Shown in pieces: positions 1 through 8,469 of a stretch of DNA of 61,270 nucleotides. Source of the DNA: Adlercreutzia sp. ZJ304 (lineage in GTDB: Bacteria; Actinomycetota; Coriobacteriia; Coriobacteriales; Eggerthellaceae). Numbering within the stretch: the stretch's first letter is position 1; every line of letters begins with the position of its first letter. The notes below the pieces were generated by a model. It saw only the letters and a list, made by a program, of their open reading frames with translations. It was not told where the DNA came from and ran no database searches. Where the stretch lies: the NCBI RefSeq assembly GCF_011039075.1, contig NZ_JAAKEG010000013.1, positions 1 through 61,270 of the forward strand, written 5' to 3'. Made by a program: the position numbers and the translations under genes.

Positions 1-76
1 AGGCATTGTGTGATTGTTGAATCACGGGAATTGAGACACCTAGATGCTAGCCCAGATTTTGGACTGAATAAACCAT

Positions 77-976
77 TTGTTCAGGTCGGAGCCTCTTTGT
101 GTAACATCCCGATGGACATATCATCAGTTTTATGCGGAAGCGATGAAGGTTATCGCAAAGGGATTCGGCACCCTAGAAGAGCAAGCTGCAAAGTTCACTG
201 TCAGTGAAAAGGACGTCATCAACAATATTAACAAGCAGTCTGATATAGAGATAGATTCATTGGAAGCTATTTGCTTAGCAAGAAGCTATGACATTGCAAA
301 AGCTGTTAACACTGATCGTCTTCCTAATATTGGTTTTGCATTAGCGGAGGGTGGTGGAACTGGTGTATTTGGCTTTGCGGGAATTCCGTTTAATATAGTT
401 CTCAGCACCTTCTGCTATTACCGAGCTGTTCAGTCTGTTGCAATGTTCTATGGATATGATATTAAGAATGACTCAGATGAATTAGCGCTGGCTTCTGAAG
501 TTTTCACTACGGCACTATCGCCCACTTCTAATTCCTCAGAGATTGTTGGTGTTATCGGAAAGATTATGATGGTTACGGAGGGAGAGGTTGTTAAGCAGAC
601 GGTCAAAAAGGGCTGGACTGCAATGGCATCTCGTGGTGGGGTTAGTCTGCTTATTACTCAAATGAGAGCATTAGCTCACAAATCTGCTGTTACAGCTCTT
701 AAGAAAGCAGGAGAAGAAGGGCTTGAAAATAGCATCTTCAGAAGTATCTTTGAGCAGATTGGGAAACAGCTAACCCAAAAGACTGTTCAAAGGGCTGTTC
801 CTATTGTATCAGCCCTTATCGGGGCATTGTTTGATGCGGGAATGATGAATAAGGTTTTAGATTACGCTAATACGTTCTATCAGAAACGTTTCATTCTTGA
901 AAAGAGTGATCGCCAAAAGGCGCTTCTAGAGAAGCTTGAATCTGAAGAAAAAGAACTAATAACAGTGGAAAATTAA
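77..976 (+). CDS. EcsC family protein (5' end uncertain)
   Basis: The protein resembles the EcsC family (PF12787). It has a glycine-rich hydrophobic stretch around residues 88-105 (ALAEGGGTGVFGFAGIPF), then a Tyr-rich helix with YYRAVQSVAMFYGYD, and a second hydrophobic segment near residues 240-255. Family members run about 250-290 aa, so 299 aa is roughly full length. The biochemical role of EcsC-like proteins is not established. The start is weak: TTG at 77 has no clear ribosome site, and the next in-frame ATG (143) lies inside what looks like the conserved N-terminal helix. The first 140 bases are crowded with stops in this frame, so the true N-terminus may be lost or frame-shifted. It sits in accessory DNA beside an unrelated small gene on the other strand. 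Confidence 0.7.
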   Translation: MFRSEPLCVTSRWTYHQFYAEAMKVIAKGFGTLEEQAAKFTVSEKDVINNINKQSDIEIDSLEAICLARSYDIAKAVNTDRLPNIGFALAEGGGTGVFGFAGIPFNIVLSTFCYYRAVQSVAMFYGYDIKNDSDELALASEVFTTALSPTSNSSEIVGVIGKIMMVTEGEVVKQTVKKGWTAMASRGGVSLLITQMRALAHKSAVTALKKAGEEGLENSIFRSIFEQIGKQLTQKTVQRAVPIVSALIGALFDAGMMNKVLDYANTFYQKRFILEKSDRQKALLEKLESEEKELITVEN

Positions 977-1014
977 AATCCTTATATAAAATATAAAGGA
1001 GAGTTCTTGTTAAG

Positions 1015-1281
1015 TTAGTTATCGTCTTCTGATAGATACCAACCATGCTCAGTGTGATAGGTTGAAAAGCTTTCATCATTCTTTTGTTTCGATCTACGTG
1101 CACCGATGATTTGATCTATACGTTCAAGGTCGTAATATGCCTTTTTTGAACCAGAACACATCTTTTGACGAACTTCTTCCCTGACGTCATTAAGTTCACT
1201 ATCTGATCTCGAATGAAGATATAATCCTCCATAGCGTTTATCAGAGCCAATAAATCGAACTAGTAAATCAAGTAATCCCAT
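1015..1281 (-). CDS. Small hypothetical protein, 88 aa
   Basis: This charged 88-aa protein begins with an amphipathic helix (MGLLDLLVRFIGSDKRYGG) and ends in HGWYLSEDDN. No signal peptide, membrane segment or enzyme motif is visible. A modest ribosome site (AAGG, about 6 bases before the ATG at 1281) supports the start. It faces the EcsC-like gene tail to tail. I do not recognise a function. The composition looks like real protein, and no better frame covers this stretch. Confidence 0.5.
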   Translation of the reverse strand: MGLLDLLVRFIGSDKRYGGLYLHSRSDSELNDVREEVRQKMCSGSKKAYYDLERIDQIIGARRSKQKNDESFSTYHTEHGWYLSEDDN

Positions 1282-1408
1282 AATGACCTTACCAAGAACA
1301 ATGCAAATGCCCTATGTATATGAGTATTTCCGTTTTCTATTATATATTCTCACCGCGACATCACTGAGGGGAGTAATAGGAATTTAGAAATAGGTCCGAC
1401 TCCGCAAT

Positions 1409-1444
1409 GCTTAAATTGCTAAAACTGCTAAAACGGCTAAATCG
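1409..1444. repeat. Four degenerate 9-bp tandem repeats
   Basis: Four consecutive 9-mers read GCTTAAATT, GCTAAAACT, GCTAAAACG and GCTAAATCG. They lie in the gene-poor stretch 1282-1862. No ORF with coding character covers them. Each unit is close to one helical turn. Confidence 0.5.
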
Positions 1445-1624
1445 TTACGAAGCAGAGTAGGTGCGATAAGCAAGTTGTGACCGTTCAAATATTTCTAGAG
1501 ATGAATTCCAAAGACTCAAGCTGTCTTTTAGACATTCAAGAAACACCAGTTCAAAGACCATATTTGTCATGCAAATAGAAATCAACGATAATGCTCTTTG
1601 GAGTATCAAGCTGGTAAGTTAAAT

Positions 1625-1705
1625 GGCAGGGCTAAGACAAGATAGACTCAGAACTCCGTTCTGTCACGTCGGAGGTCGCGAGTTCAAGTATCGTACATCC
1701 TGCCA
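1625..1705 (+). pseudogene. Decayed tRNA-like sequence / possible att site (left)
   Basis: The ends can form a 7-bp acceptor-like stem (GGCAGGG at 1625-1631 with TCCTGCC at 1698-1704). The 3' part contains a T-loop-like GTTCAAGT inside a partly paired stem. The central part does not fold into proper D and anticodon arms, so this is not a working tRNA. Its last 25 bases closely match the remnant at 6281-6304 (AGTTCAAGT-TCG-ACATCC-GCCA). Repeated tRNA 3' ends are the usual scar of integrases that target tRNA genes. Confidence 0.45.
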
Positions 1706-1742
1706 TAAAGCACTAGGTCAAAAGTCATTTTTGGCTCCTGTT

Positions 1743-1840
1743 TTTTTGCAAAAACGATGTGCCGCAGAAAATGGTTTTCTCGCGAAACACTGCATTTTGT
1801 TACAAAACGCTATAATGAATTCATGTATTTTGTCGCAAAA
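1743..1840. promoter_or_regulatory. Cluster of four operator-like palindromes with a -10 box before the DUF4143 ATPase
   Basis: Four short palindromes precede the ATPase: TTTTTGCAAAAA (1743-1754), an imperfect TTTCTCGCGAAA (1776-1787), TTTTGTTACAAAA (1795-1807) and TTTTGTCGCAAAA (1828-1840). Their centres are about 33, 20 and 33 bp apart, near whole helical turns. A consensus TATAAT lies at 1811-1816 between the last two. This fits cooperative repressor binding over the promoter. The regulator itself is unknown. Confidence 0.5.
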
Positions 1841-1862
1841 CTAACCTTTAAAAGGATGCAAA

Positions 1863-3176
1863 ATGCTCAAACGTAAGGTTTACCAGCAACTTATCGATTG
1901 GAAGTCAAGTCAGCAGCGAAAGCGCAAAGCGCTTCTAGTAACGGGAGCACGCCAGATCGGCAAGAGCTATATTATTCGCCACTTTGGTATGATGCAGTAC
2001 AAGGCGCTAATTGAGATCAATCTGCTTGAAGACCGAGCCGCCCAACAATCGTTATCCCGCGCAACGGATACGCAGGATTTCATAAACCGTTTGATGCTTA
2101 TTGCTCGTACCGAGCCTGTCGATGGCAGCACGCTTATATTCATCGACGAGATCCAAGAATCGCCCGATATCATGACATATGCGAAATTTCTAGTGGAAGA
2201 CGGTCGCTTCGATTACGCATTCTCAGGATCTATGCTGGGAGCCGCGTTCAAGGGGGTTAGATCGTTTCCCGTCGGATTTGTTACCGAGATAGAGATGCGT
2301 CCGCTCGACTTCGAGGAATTCTGCTGGGCTACCCTTCCCACTACCTCGCCGCTCGATGCGACCCGTCAAGCCTTCTTGGACCAAAAGCCGCTGGAAAAAT
2401 ATATCCACGATACATTGATTGCCGCTTTCCGTTCGTATGTAATTGTGGGCGGGATGCCCGAGATCGTACAGCAGTTTGCAGATGTGGGAACATTGGAGCA
2501 CATACGTCCGCTACAGCTCGAACTCAATCGCCAGTACGCCTATGACATCTCACGGTACGCCGGGCGCCGCGCCTTGCAAGTTCAGGCAATATTCGACGAA
2601 TTGCCGGTGCAGCTTGAAGAGATGAATGTGAAGTTTGCCGTAACCTCGCTTGACAAAACCGCCCGCTATGATCGCTTCGAGCAGGACTTTATCTGGATTA
2701 CCCGCGCGGGGGTTGGGCTGAAAGTCAATCGTGTAACCGAGCCGCGTCCGCCGCTTCGTCGCACGCAAAAAGCATCCAACTTCAAGCTTTACCAATCCGA
2801 TACGGGCATGCTTGTCGCGCGCTTTTCGCAAAGCCTAGCACGTGCGATCTATGAGGATAGTCGCACCGTGAACATGGGAGGCGTGTTTGAGAATGTTATC
2901 GCGCAGGAGCTGGTGGCTGCGCAGTTCGAGCCGTACTACTTTATGTCACGCAAGGCAGGCGAGGTCGATTTCCTGATAGAGGGCGAGAATGGCATCGTTG
3001 CGCTTGAGGTGAAGTCAGGGCGCGACTACCTTACACACGCGTCATTGGCGAAAGCGATGCATGCGCCCGGATATGAGATCGACCGCGGAATCGTGTTGTG
3101 CCGATCGAACTTTGAGGTGCGCGACGGCATACTCTATGCTCCGTGGTATGCTTCGATCTGCTTCTCTCAACTCTAG
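1863..3176 (+). CDS. AAA (AAA_14) ATPase with DUF4143 domain
   Basis: The protein has two parts. The N-terminal ATPase has Walker A TGARQIGKS near residues 27-35 and Walker B IFIDEIQES near residues 97-105. The C-terminal DUF4143-type domain contains the motif FYxxDTG-like LYQSDTGML and the nuclease-like string AGEVDFLIEGENGIVALEVKSG near residues 365-390. The 437-aa length is normal for this family, whose physiological role is not settled and which is often found in variable genome regions. The ATG at 1863 follows an AAAGG site. The stop overlaps the stop of the opposing permease gene by 4 bp. Codon third positions are clearly GC-richer than in the core genes to the right, suggesting separate ancestry. 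Confidence 0.85.
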   Translation: MLKRKVYQQLIDWKSSQQRKRKALLVTGARQIGKSYIIRHFGMMQYKALIEINLLEDRAAQQSLSRATDTQDFINRLMLIARTEPVDGSTLIFIDEIQESPDIMTYAKFLVEDGRFDYAFSGSMLGAAFKGVRSFPVGFVTEIEMRPLDFEEFCWATLPTTSPLDATRQAFLDQKPLEKYIHDTLIAAFRSYVIVGGMPEIVQQFADVGTLEHIRPLQLELNRQYAYDISRYAGRRALQVQAIFDELPVQLEEMNVKFAVTSLDKTARYDRFEQDFIWITRAGVGLKVNRVTEPRPPLRRTQKASNFKLYQSDTGMLVARFSQSLARAIYEDSRTVNMGGVFENVIAQELVAAQFEPYYFMSRKAGEVDFLIEGENGIVALEVKSGRDYLTHASLAKAMHAPGYEIDRGIVLCRSNFEVRDGILYAPWYASICFSQL

Positions 3177-4327
3177 CAGAAAGCAAGCAGCATCACGAAA
3201 AAGGCAGCGTTCATCAGCCCGAATAGACAAAGGAAGTGTCCCATCGTGGGCGCGTCGTCAGCGCGAAGGCGGGGAAACACCTTGCGCGCTAGGGAAAAAT
3301 ACCGTATAGCTATGAGGCTAGCTAGCGACCCTACGAACGTCCCGGCGCCGCCGATATTCACGCCCACGAGCAGCGGCTGCCATGCTTCCGTGAAATGGGA
3401 CAGCACCACGGCTGCTGGGACGTTGCTTATCACCTGACTGGTGCAGGCAGAGACGAGCAAACCCCATCGATCCATCAGCGGACCGAGGAAATCACCCATG
3501 GTTGGCAAGCGCGACATATTCCCCGCGAAAGCGAAGAAGCACATGAATGTGGCTAGTAGCGCATAATCTACTTCGACCAAGGCCTTGCGGTCGGCAATGG
3601 CGAGTGCGCCTGCAATCACGACAACGGCTGCGGCTGTGGGCACGATGCGGAATACGGCCATCAGGGTGACGACAAAGAGGAACCCGTAGGCCGAAAGGCG
3701 CCGCCGGTCAATTGGCATTTGAGGGGAGAAAGGTTTTGTGGCTGGCGCTTGCAGCTCTTTCTTATTTAGGTTTCCTGTGGTTGTTTTGCCAGTTGCGAGC
3801 ATAGTAGCGGCAATCACTCCAGCGAGTGAGAGCAGGAAAGGTGGAATCATTGTTGTTAGAAACTCGACCAACCCTAGATGGAAGTGCGAGTAGATGTAAA
3901 GGTTTTGCGGGTTACCGAACGGCGTCACCATTCCACACAGGTTGGCTGCTAGGGCTTGCAGCGCAAACACTGCGGGAACTAGCCGCGTCTGGTTGAGCTC
4001 TACCAACACTGACGCAGACAGCGGCAGCATAATAACTAGGGCAACGTCGTTGGTGAAAGCCATAGAAAACGCTGCCGTGGTGAGGACGATAGTAAGTGCT
4101 AGCGTCCGAGGGCTGCTCTGGCGGGCTATAGCCATACGCGCTATGCGATCGAATGTCCCAATACGGCGCAGCGCGTTTGCCATAGCTAGCACGCAGAACA
4201 AACACCCTATGGTCTTCCAGTCGAAATACCTAAGGTAAGCCTCGTCGGGCGGTACCACAAGCATGGACGTCAGCGCCGCCAACGCCGCAGCTGCTAGCAT
4301 CCAATGCTCTCGAATGAAGTAGACCAT
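3173..4327 (-). CDS. SLC13/ArsB-type (ion transporter superfamily) permease
   Basis: The protein is 384 aa with about ten hydrophobic segments. It shows the two pseudo-symmetric asparagine-containing hairpins of this superfamily: FTNDVALVIMLPL near residues 112-124 and VISNVPAAVVLSHF near residues 303-316. These loops form the ion/substrate site in CitMHS, NhaD and ArsB relatives. The substrate (dicarboxylate, arsenite, or sodium/proton exchange) cannot be read from the sequence. A GGAGG site precedes the ATG at 4327. It converges on the DUF4143 ATPase with a 4-bp overlap and shares its GC-rich codon use, so the two probably arrived together. Confidence 0.8.
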   Translation of the reverse strand: MVYFIREHWMLAAAALAALTSMLVVPPDEAYLRYFDWKTIGCLFCVLAMANALRRIGTFDRIARMAIARQSSPRTLALTIVLTTAAFSMAFTNDVALVIMLPLSASVLVELNQTRLVPAVFALQALAANLCGMVTPFGNPQNLYIYSHFHLGLVEFLTTMIPPFLLSLAGVIAATMLATGKTTTGNLNKKELQAPATKPFSPQMPIDRRRLSAYGFLFVVTLMAVFRIVPTAAAVVVIAGALAIADRKALVEVDYALLATFMCFFAFAGNMSRLPTMGDFLGPLMDRWGLLVSACTSQVISNVPAAVVLSHFTEAWQPLLVGVNIGGAGTFVGSLASLIAIRYFSLARKVFPRLRADDAPTMGHFLCLFGLMNAAFFVMLLAFC

Positions 4328-4419
4328 GTTTGGGGTATGCCTCCGATTCGCCGTTTGCCTTCGATGGGTTCAGCGTGCTGTTTATTGGTGCATGCTTGTG
4401 CGCTCCGCGCCGGGACATT

Positions 4420-5422
4420 TTACATCTTCGGCATTGTTTCAATACAACTATCCAACCATCTAACAAATACAGAAATATCGGAATAGTAGTTAGGATAAGC
4501 TCGTCGCAAGTCTTCTAATGAACCAGCTCGGGCTAATAAATAAACTAGACCATCTTGTGCGCTGCTTTCTAGTTCGGTATATCTGGCAGCAGCATCATCT
4601 TCTTGATCACTTGGAAAAATCTCTAGGTTGATTTGCTGTACACCAACATCAACTGTAATTAGACAGCTATCTGATCTATTAATATCGCTCTTACTGTTAT
4701 ATACAACGTACATGGAATTCATAACTTCGCGTAATGAAGCAAGTATATTAAGCTTTTTATCTAGTTGTCTCAATTCATCTATAGATTCGTTTCTGTTGAT
4801 AACAGCATCGTTCATAATTGTAGAAACAAGTTGGAAATAGCGTTTTTGCTCATTAGATCCGCTGCCGAATTTAAGATTAGCGTTGGATATCATGTCGTAT
4901 ATTTCGACGGCGGTTGCCCAATCGTGTTGAAGGAATGAACGAACCTGAACTTCTACATTAAGGTTTTCATAGCCGAAGGATTTGGCATCATGGCGACAGA
5001 TCAGATGGATGCCGCGATAACCAGATGATTTTGGGTTAAGCATATAATCTTTGATGTCATAGTATTGTCCTGTTGCTTGAATTGCTTCAGAAATCTTGCG
5101 AACATCTGACAATAAGTCTGCAGCCAGCTATATCTCGAAGTGTGCTTAAAGTGAAGTTGTATCCAGGTCGGCGCAGTTTATTGATAATTGTGTCAATGCG
5201 CTTCATCCGACTAACCAATATAGTTGACTCATTTTGTCCGCAGACTTCTTCTAACATCGAAAGAGTTTTATGTAATGGTTCCATATGGGCAGCTCTCCAA
5301 TGCCCGACCATTTGTAAAGTAGCATTCTTTTTGCGCTCAGAAAGAGAGCCGGCAGCTAGTGCCTCGCCAGCTCTTCTAATTTCTCTCTTGCTGTATCTAC
5401 TCTTCATTTGGCTGGCATGCAA
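4420..5422 (-). pseudogene. RelA/SpoT-domain (toxSAS-like) alarmone-synthetase toxin, interrupted by a frame change
   Basis: Two overlapping reading frames make up one RelA/SpoT nucleotidyltransferase. The first (5422 to 5087) carries RPGYNFTLSTLRDIAGCRLIV. The second (5112 to 4420) continues with SDVRKISEAI, then NPKSSGYRGIHLI and VEVQVRSFLQHDWA, the conserved synthetase motifs. The frame changes by +1 near 5090-5112, and the spacing there looks about three residues short of the family, consistent with a deletion of roughly 8 bases. A programmed shift is possible, but no classical slippery site is seen. It lies directly downstream of a Panacea-domain gene, overlapping it by 11-26 bases. PanA proteins are known antitoxins of toxSAS enzymes, which pyrophosphorylate tRNA or make (pp)pApp. 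Confidence 0.75.
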
Positions 5423-5873
5423 TGGGATTTAGGCATATGGGCGATGTGTAGAAATCGAGCATTGCTTCTATTGTGATTTCATTATGGCATCGTTCATCAG
5501 GTTTATAACCTTTTCGCGCATTAGCCCAAGGCGCTTCTGAATGTGTCATCTCTCGAAGCTGTTCGCCAGAGTATCCTCCGAAGAGGTCAACTACTTTATC
5601 TGCCGCCAAACGTTGGGTGTTTGTCAGCGCGGATGTATGGTTCGACAGTATCAATTCTTCATGGCTAATCATATATTTGCCGGAGTGAACTCGAAATAAA
5701 TCGGGAACAACGGGACCATTAGCCCATGCCTCTATACGGTTCTCAAATAGAGGAACTCCATTCATAATTAAGTATCGAACTTGCGTATAGTAAATTAATT
5801 TTTGGAGTTTCATGGTAGTGACATTACCGATTCGCTCTAAAATGTATGCAGCAACATCGATTACATTTGCCAT
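5397..5873 (-). CDS. Panacea-domain (DUF4065) antitoxin, PanA-like
   Basis: The 158-aa protein is a clear DUF4065/Panacea domain: VAAYILERIG near the start, KLQKLIYYTQ at about residues 22-31, and AWANGPVVPDLF near residues 48-59. The start chosen is ATG 5873, which follows a strong AAAGGAG site and gives the family N-terminus; an upstream extension to 5942 has no support. In PanA-type toxin-antitoxin modules the antitoxin is encoded first and neutralises the toxin by direct contact. Here the toxin gene overlaps its 3' end, implying translational coupling. The antitoxin frame is intact although the toxin frame is broken. Confidence 0.85.
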   Translation of the reverse strand: MANVIDVAAYILERIGNVTTMKLQKLIYYTQVRYLIMNGVPLFENRIEAWANGPVVPDLFRVHSGKYMISHEELILSNHTSALTNTQRLAADKVVDLFGGYSGEQLREMTHSEAPWANARKGYKPDERCHNEITIEAMLDFYTSPICLNPIACQPNEE

Positions 5874-6050
5874 GCTCACTCCTTTCTCTGTGTGAAAAAA
5901 TATCTTACCTTTGTCAAATACTCCTACGCAATAGCCATTCAAAAAGAACTTGACAAACGCTATTAACGGTGCTTGACGTTTGATAATTGCAAGCTATTAG
6001 CCTGCTTGTCCACTTCATCTTGAATTTGGTTGCGGCAAAGAGGAATAGAA

Positions 6051-6140
6051 ATGAAAAAAGACCTTGGAAGCGCGGGAGAGTTGTTTTCGCAATCGGTGTT
6101 TATTACGGGTAACTACAATGTAAAAGTTTCGGCTTTCTAA
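6051..6140 (+). pseudogene. Short 5' remnant resembling a flavin-reductase gene
   Basis: A 29-codon frame with a good ribosome site (AGAGG before ATG 6051) starts MKKDLGSAGELFSQSVFITG. This resembles the N-terminus of flavin-reductase-like (DIM6/NTAB) proteins, which commonly begin MKKxxG...FP.PVxIIGTY. After NYN the match stops and a TAA follows. It may be the broken head of a gene cut by an insertion or deletion, or a chance match. It lies in the gene-poor stretch 5874-6359. Confidence 0.35.
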
Positions 6141-6280
6141 TAGCTTCAAAACTATGTATGTCTTTCTCCTTTCGGTAAAGATAAAGACAATGGGTTAAAA
6201 TAGGCATTACTCTGTCCGTTGGATTTTGGTAAATGGAAGTGCAAGATTTGAAGTGCTGGTCTTTCGCGCCTAAACTTGAA

Positions 6281-6304
6281 AGTTCAAGTCTCGCACATCC
6301 GCCA
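6281..6304 (+). pseudogene. tRNA 3'-end remnant / possible att site (right)
   Basis: The sequence AGTTCAAGTCTCGCACATCC followed by GCCA has the T-loop and acceptor end of a tRNA, and it matches the element at 1681-1705. The T-stem is not complete upstream and no full tRNA can be folded. The pair brackets the ATPase, permease and PanA/toxSAS genes. Confidence 0.45.
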
Positions 6305-6359
6305 CTGAATTGACTGTCAAGAGGTTTGCGCTTCTGGCATTTTGATAGTAGGAGTATTT

Positions 6360-8462
6360 ATGTCAAATAACCCGCGTGCAAATCGCGATAATGCGAGACG
6401 TACAGCTACAGGTCGTCCTTATAGAGATTCATCTTCTACATCGCGTCCAAAGGTAAATTCCCGACCAGCCAGTTCCAGATCAACTAGTTCTAATGGGGCT
6501 GCGAATAGGACCACGAATAGGACCGCGAACAGGGCTGCTCAAAGTTCATCTGCACGCTATGGTCGCGTTGATGCGGCTAGCAGACAATCGCCCATTCGCA
6601 CAAATCTGCGCTATGCCAACACTCGCGCAAATACTTACAATTCAAGTCGCATTCCGGAAATGCCTCCAAAAAAGCGCATGGGTAAAGGCAAGAAAATAGC
6701 CATTGTGGTGGTTGCCGTTGTACTTGTACTAGGGCTTTGCTGCGGTGGAGTTGCTTTTGCTGCGGCAGGTCAAGCAACCGAGCTGAAACAAAAAGCATCG
6801 CAGGCAATGACGGATATAAATTCTGTTATGGACAGCGTGAAAGCTCAGGAATATACGGCGGCTGTAAATTCTGCGATAGATGCTAAAAACACAGCTGACG
6901 ATATTCAAGAGCAACTAAGCAATCCTATATGGAGCGCCGTTTCCATTCTTCCTGTGGTCGGCGAAGACATTCGTAATGTGCGCGTGGCTGTTAGTGCGTT
7001 GCAAATAGCCACAAACGATGCGCTTATTCCACTAACTTCCGCTTTGCAGGCAACACCGCTAAGTGCACTAATAGGCGCAGATGGCGCAATAAATATAGAT
7101 GCTATGAATACGCTTCTCGATTCTGTGGAAGCAGCTGCGCCTTCAATGCAGAAATGTACAGATATGATAGAAGGGCTTCCCGATTTCCATTTGTCGCAAA
7201 TACAGAATAGTTTTGGAGGGGCGAAAGAAAAAATTGCTCCGCTGAACGACAAGTTCCAGCAACTTAGTTCGCTGGCTCCAATTATAGGCATGCTGCTAGG
7301 TTCAGAAGGCGACCGTTCGTATATGATAGCCGCTCAGAATTCTGCAGAATTGCGTGCGGCTGGTGGTTTCCCCGGCTCTATTGGCTTTATGTCAATTAAA
7401 AACGGTCTTATTTCTATGGAAGATTTCACGAATGTATACGACGCGCTTCCAGAATCTGCTATGCCCGCAAATGCAAATATTACCGATGTAGAGCGCCGCT
7501 TGTTTGACGACGAGAAGAATCACCTTAAGCGCACAAACGACCTAGGTGCTATTCCCGACTTCGAGCGTGTGGCATCTATTTGGGCGCAAGTATATGCCGA
7601 TCGCGGCGATCCGGTCGATGGCGTAATCTCGATAACTCCTAGCGTTGTCCAAGATGTGCTGGCAATATCGGGTGCTATTACGCTGTCTGACGGCACCATG
7701 CTAGACGGCACAAATGCAACGAAGGTGCTAGAACACGACCTTTATTGGAAATATCTGGGAACCGATGAAGAAGCGGCTAAAAATGCTGAATTGATTGACT
7801 TGCTCTTTGCGGAAGCCGCCGCAAAAGCCATGTCTAACCTTTTTGCAAACTTAGGATCGGGTGGTTTGACCGAACTTGCAAAAGTAATTTTTGCCGATAT
7901 GGAAACACGCGAATTTATGGTTTGGTTAACCGACGAGGCTGAACAGGCACAACTTAGCGTGCTTAATTGTTCTGGCAGTATTGGTGGCAGTGTTCAAGCG
8001 CCAGAATTGGGGATATACACATCAATAATGACACCATCTAAACTTGGTTGGTATTTAGATATTGACACCGAACTTGCGTCTCCCGTAACAAACGCAGATG
8101 GTACCGTAACTTATTCAGCTACCACCACGGTAACAAATAGCCTAACTGAGCAAGAGTGCAAGAAAGGCAGCAACTACATCATAGGTCGCAATACTTATTA
8201 TCCGTGGGCGGAAGGCGATATACATCCTTGGGTTTACTTTGTGGCTCCCAGTGGTGGCTCTATAACCGATTTGCAAGACGATGCCGGAGCAACCATCATT
8301 TCCGACACGTACAACGACGTGCAAGTAATAAGAGCCATATCTAAGCTAAATGTGGGCAAAAGCGCTACGTATACTTACAAAGTTACTATAGCGCCCGGTG
8401 CTGAAAGCGAGCTTTCTGTTACCGGCACGCCGCTTCTTACTGAATATAGATTAGCAGGGTAG
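6360..8462 (+). CDS. DUF4012 domain membrane-anchored cell-surface protein
   Basis: The 700-aa protein has an Arg/Ser/Asn-rich cytoplasmic tail of about 105 residues, then one membrane segment (about 106-130: KKIAIVVVAVVLVLGLCCGG). A large extracytoplasmic region follows, with the DUF4012 hallmark YMIAAQNSAELRAAGGFPGS near residues 320-340. DUF4012 proteins are found in Actinobacteria next to polysaccharide genes, and their exact function is unknown. The start at 6360 is preferred over 6342 because a TAGGAG site lies about 8 bases upstream. The gene leads the envelope polysaccharide group, and the UbiA-like gene begins 8 bases after its stop. Confidence 0.8.
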   Translation: MSNNPRANRDNARRTATGRPYRDSSSTSRPKVNSRPASSRSTSSNGAANRTTNRTANRAAQSSSARYGRVDAASRQSPIRTNLRYANTRANTYNSSRIPEMPPKKRMGKGKKIAIVVVAVVLVLGLCCGGVAFAAAGQATELKQKASQAMTDINSVMDSVKAQEYTAAVNSAIDAKNTADDIQEQLSNPIWSAVSILPVVGEDIRNVRVAVSALQIATNDALIPLTSALQATPLSALIGADGAINIDAMNTLLDSVEAAAPSMQKCTDMIEGLPDFHLSQIQNSFGGAKEKIAPLNDKFQQLSSLAPIIGMLLGSEGDRSYMIAAQNSAELRAAGGFPGSIGFMSIKNGLISMEDFTNVYDALPESAMPANANITDVERRLFDDEKNHLKRTNDLGAIPDFERVASIWAQVYADRGDPVDGVISITPSVVQDVLAISGAITLSDGTMLDGTNATKVLEHDLYWKYLGTDEEAAKNAELIDLLFAEAAAKAMSNLFANLGSGGLTELAKVIFADMETREFMVWLTDEAEQAQLSVLNCSGSIGGSVQAPELGIYTSIMTPSKLGWYLDIDTELASPVTNADGTVTYSATTTVTNSLTEQECKKGSNYIIGRNTYYPWAEGDIHPWVYFVAPSGGSITDLQDDAGATIISDTYNDVQVIRAISKLNVGKSATYTYKVTIAPGAESELSVTGTPLLTEYRLAG

Positions 8463-8469
8463 ATTTTTC

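Noticed and set aside
1409-1444. CRISPR array
   Set aside because: Units are 9 bp and contiguous with no spacers, and no cas genes are present.
1625-1705. Functional tRNA gene
   Set aside because: The acceptor ends can pair, but no proper anticodon arm or D arm forms, and the T-stem has a mismatch and extra bases.
3942-4238. Open frame opposite the permease gene
   Set aside because: It is an antisense shadow of a membrane protein gene; no ribosome site or protein-like pattern.
4420-5112. The 230-residue downstream frame as an independent gene
   Set aside because: It begins in the middle of the RelA/SpoT fold, directly continuing the motifs of the upstream frame, with no ribosome site.
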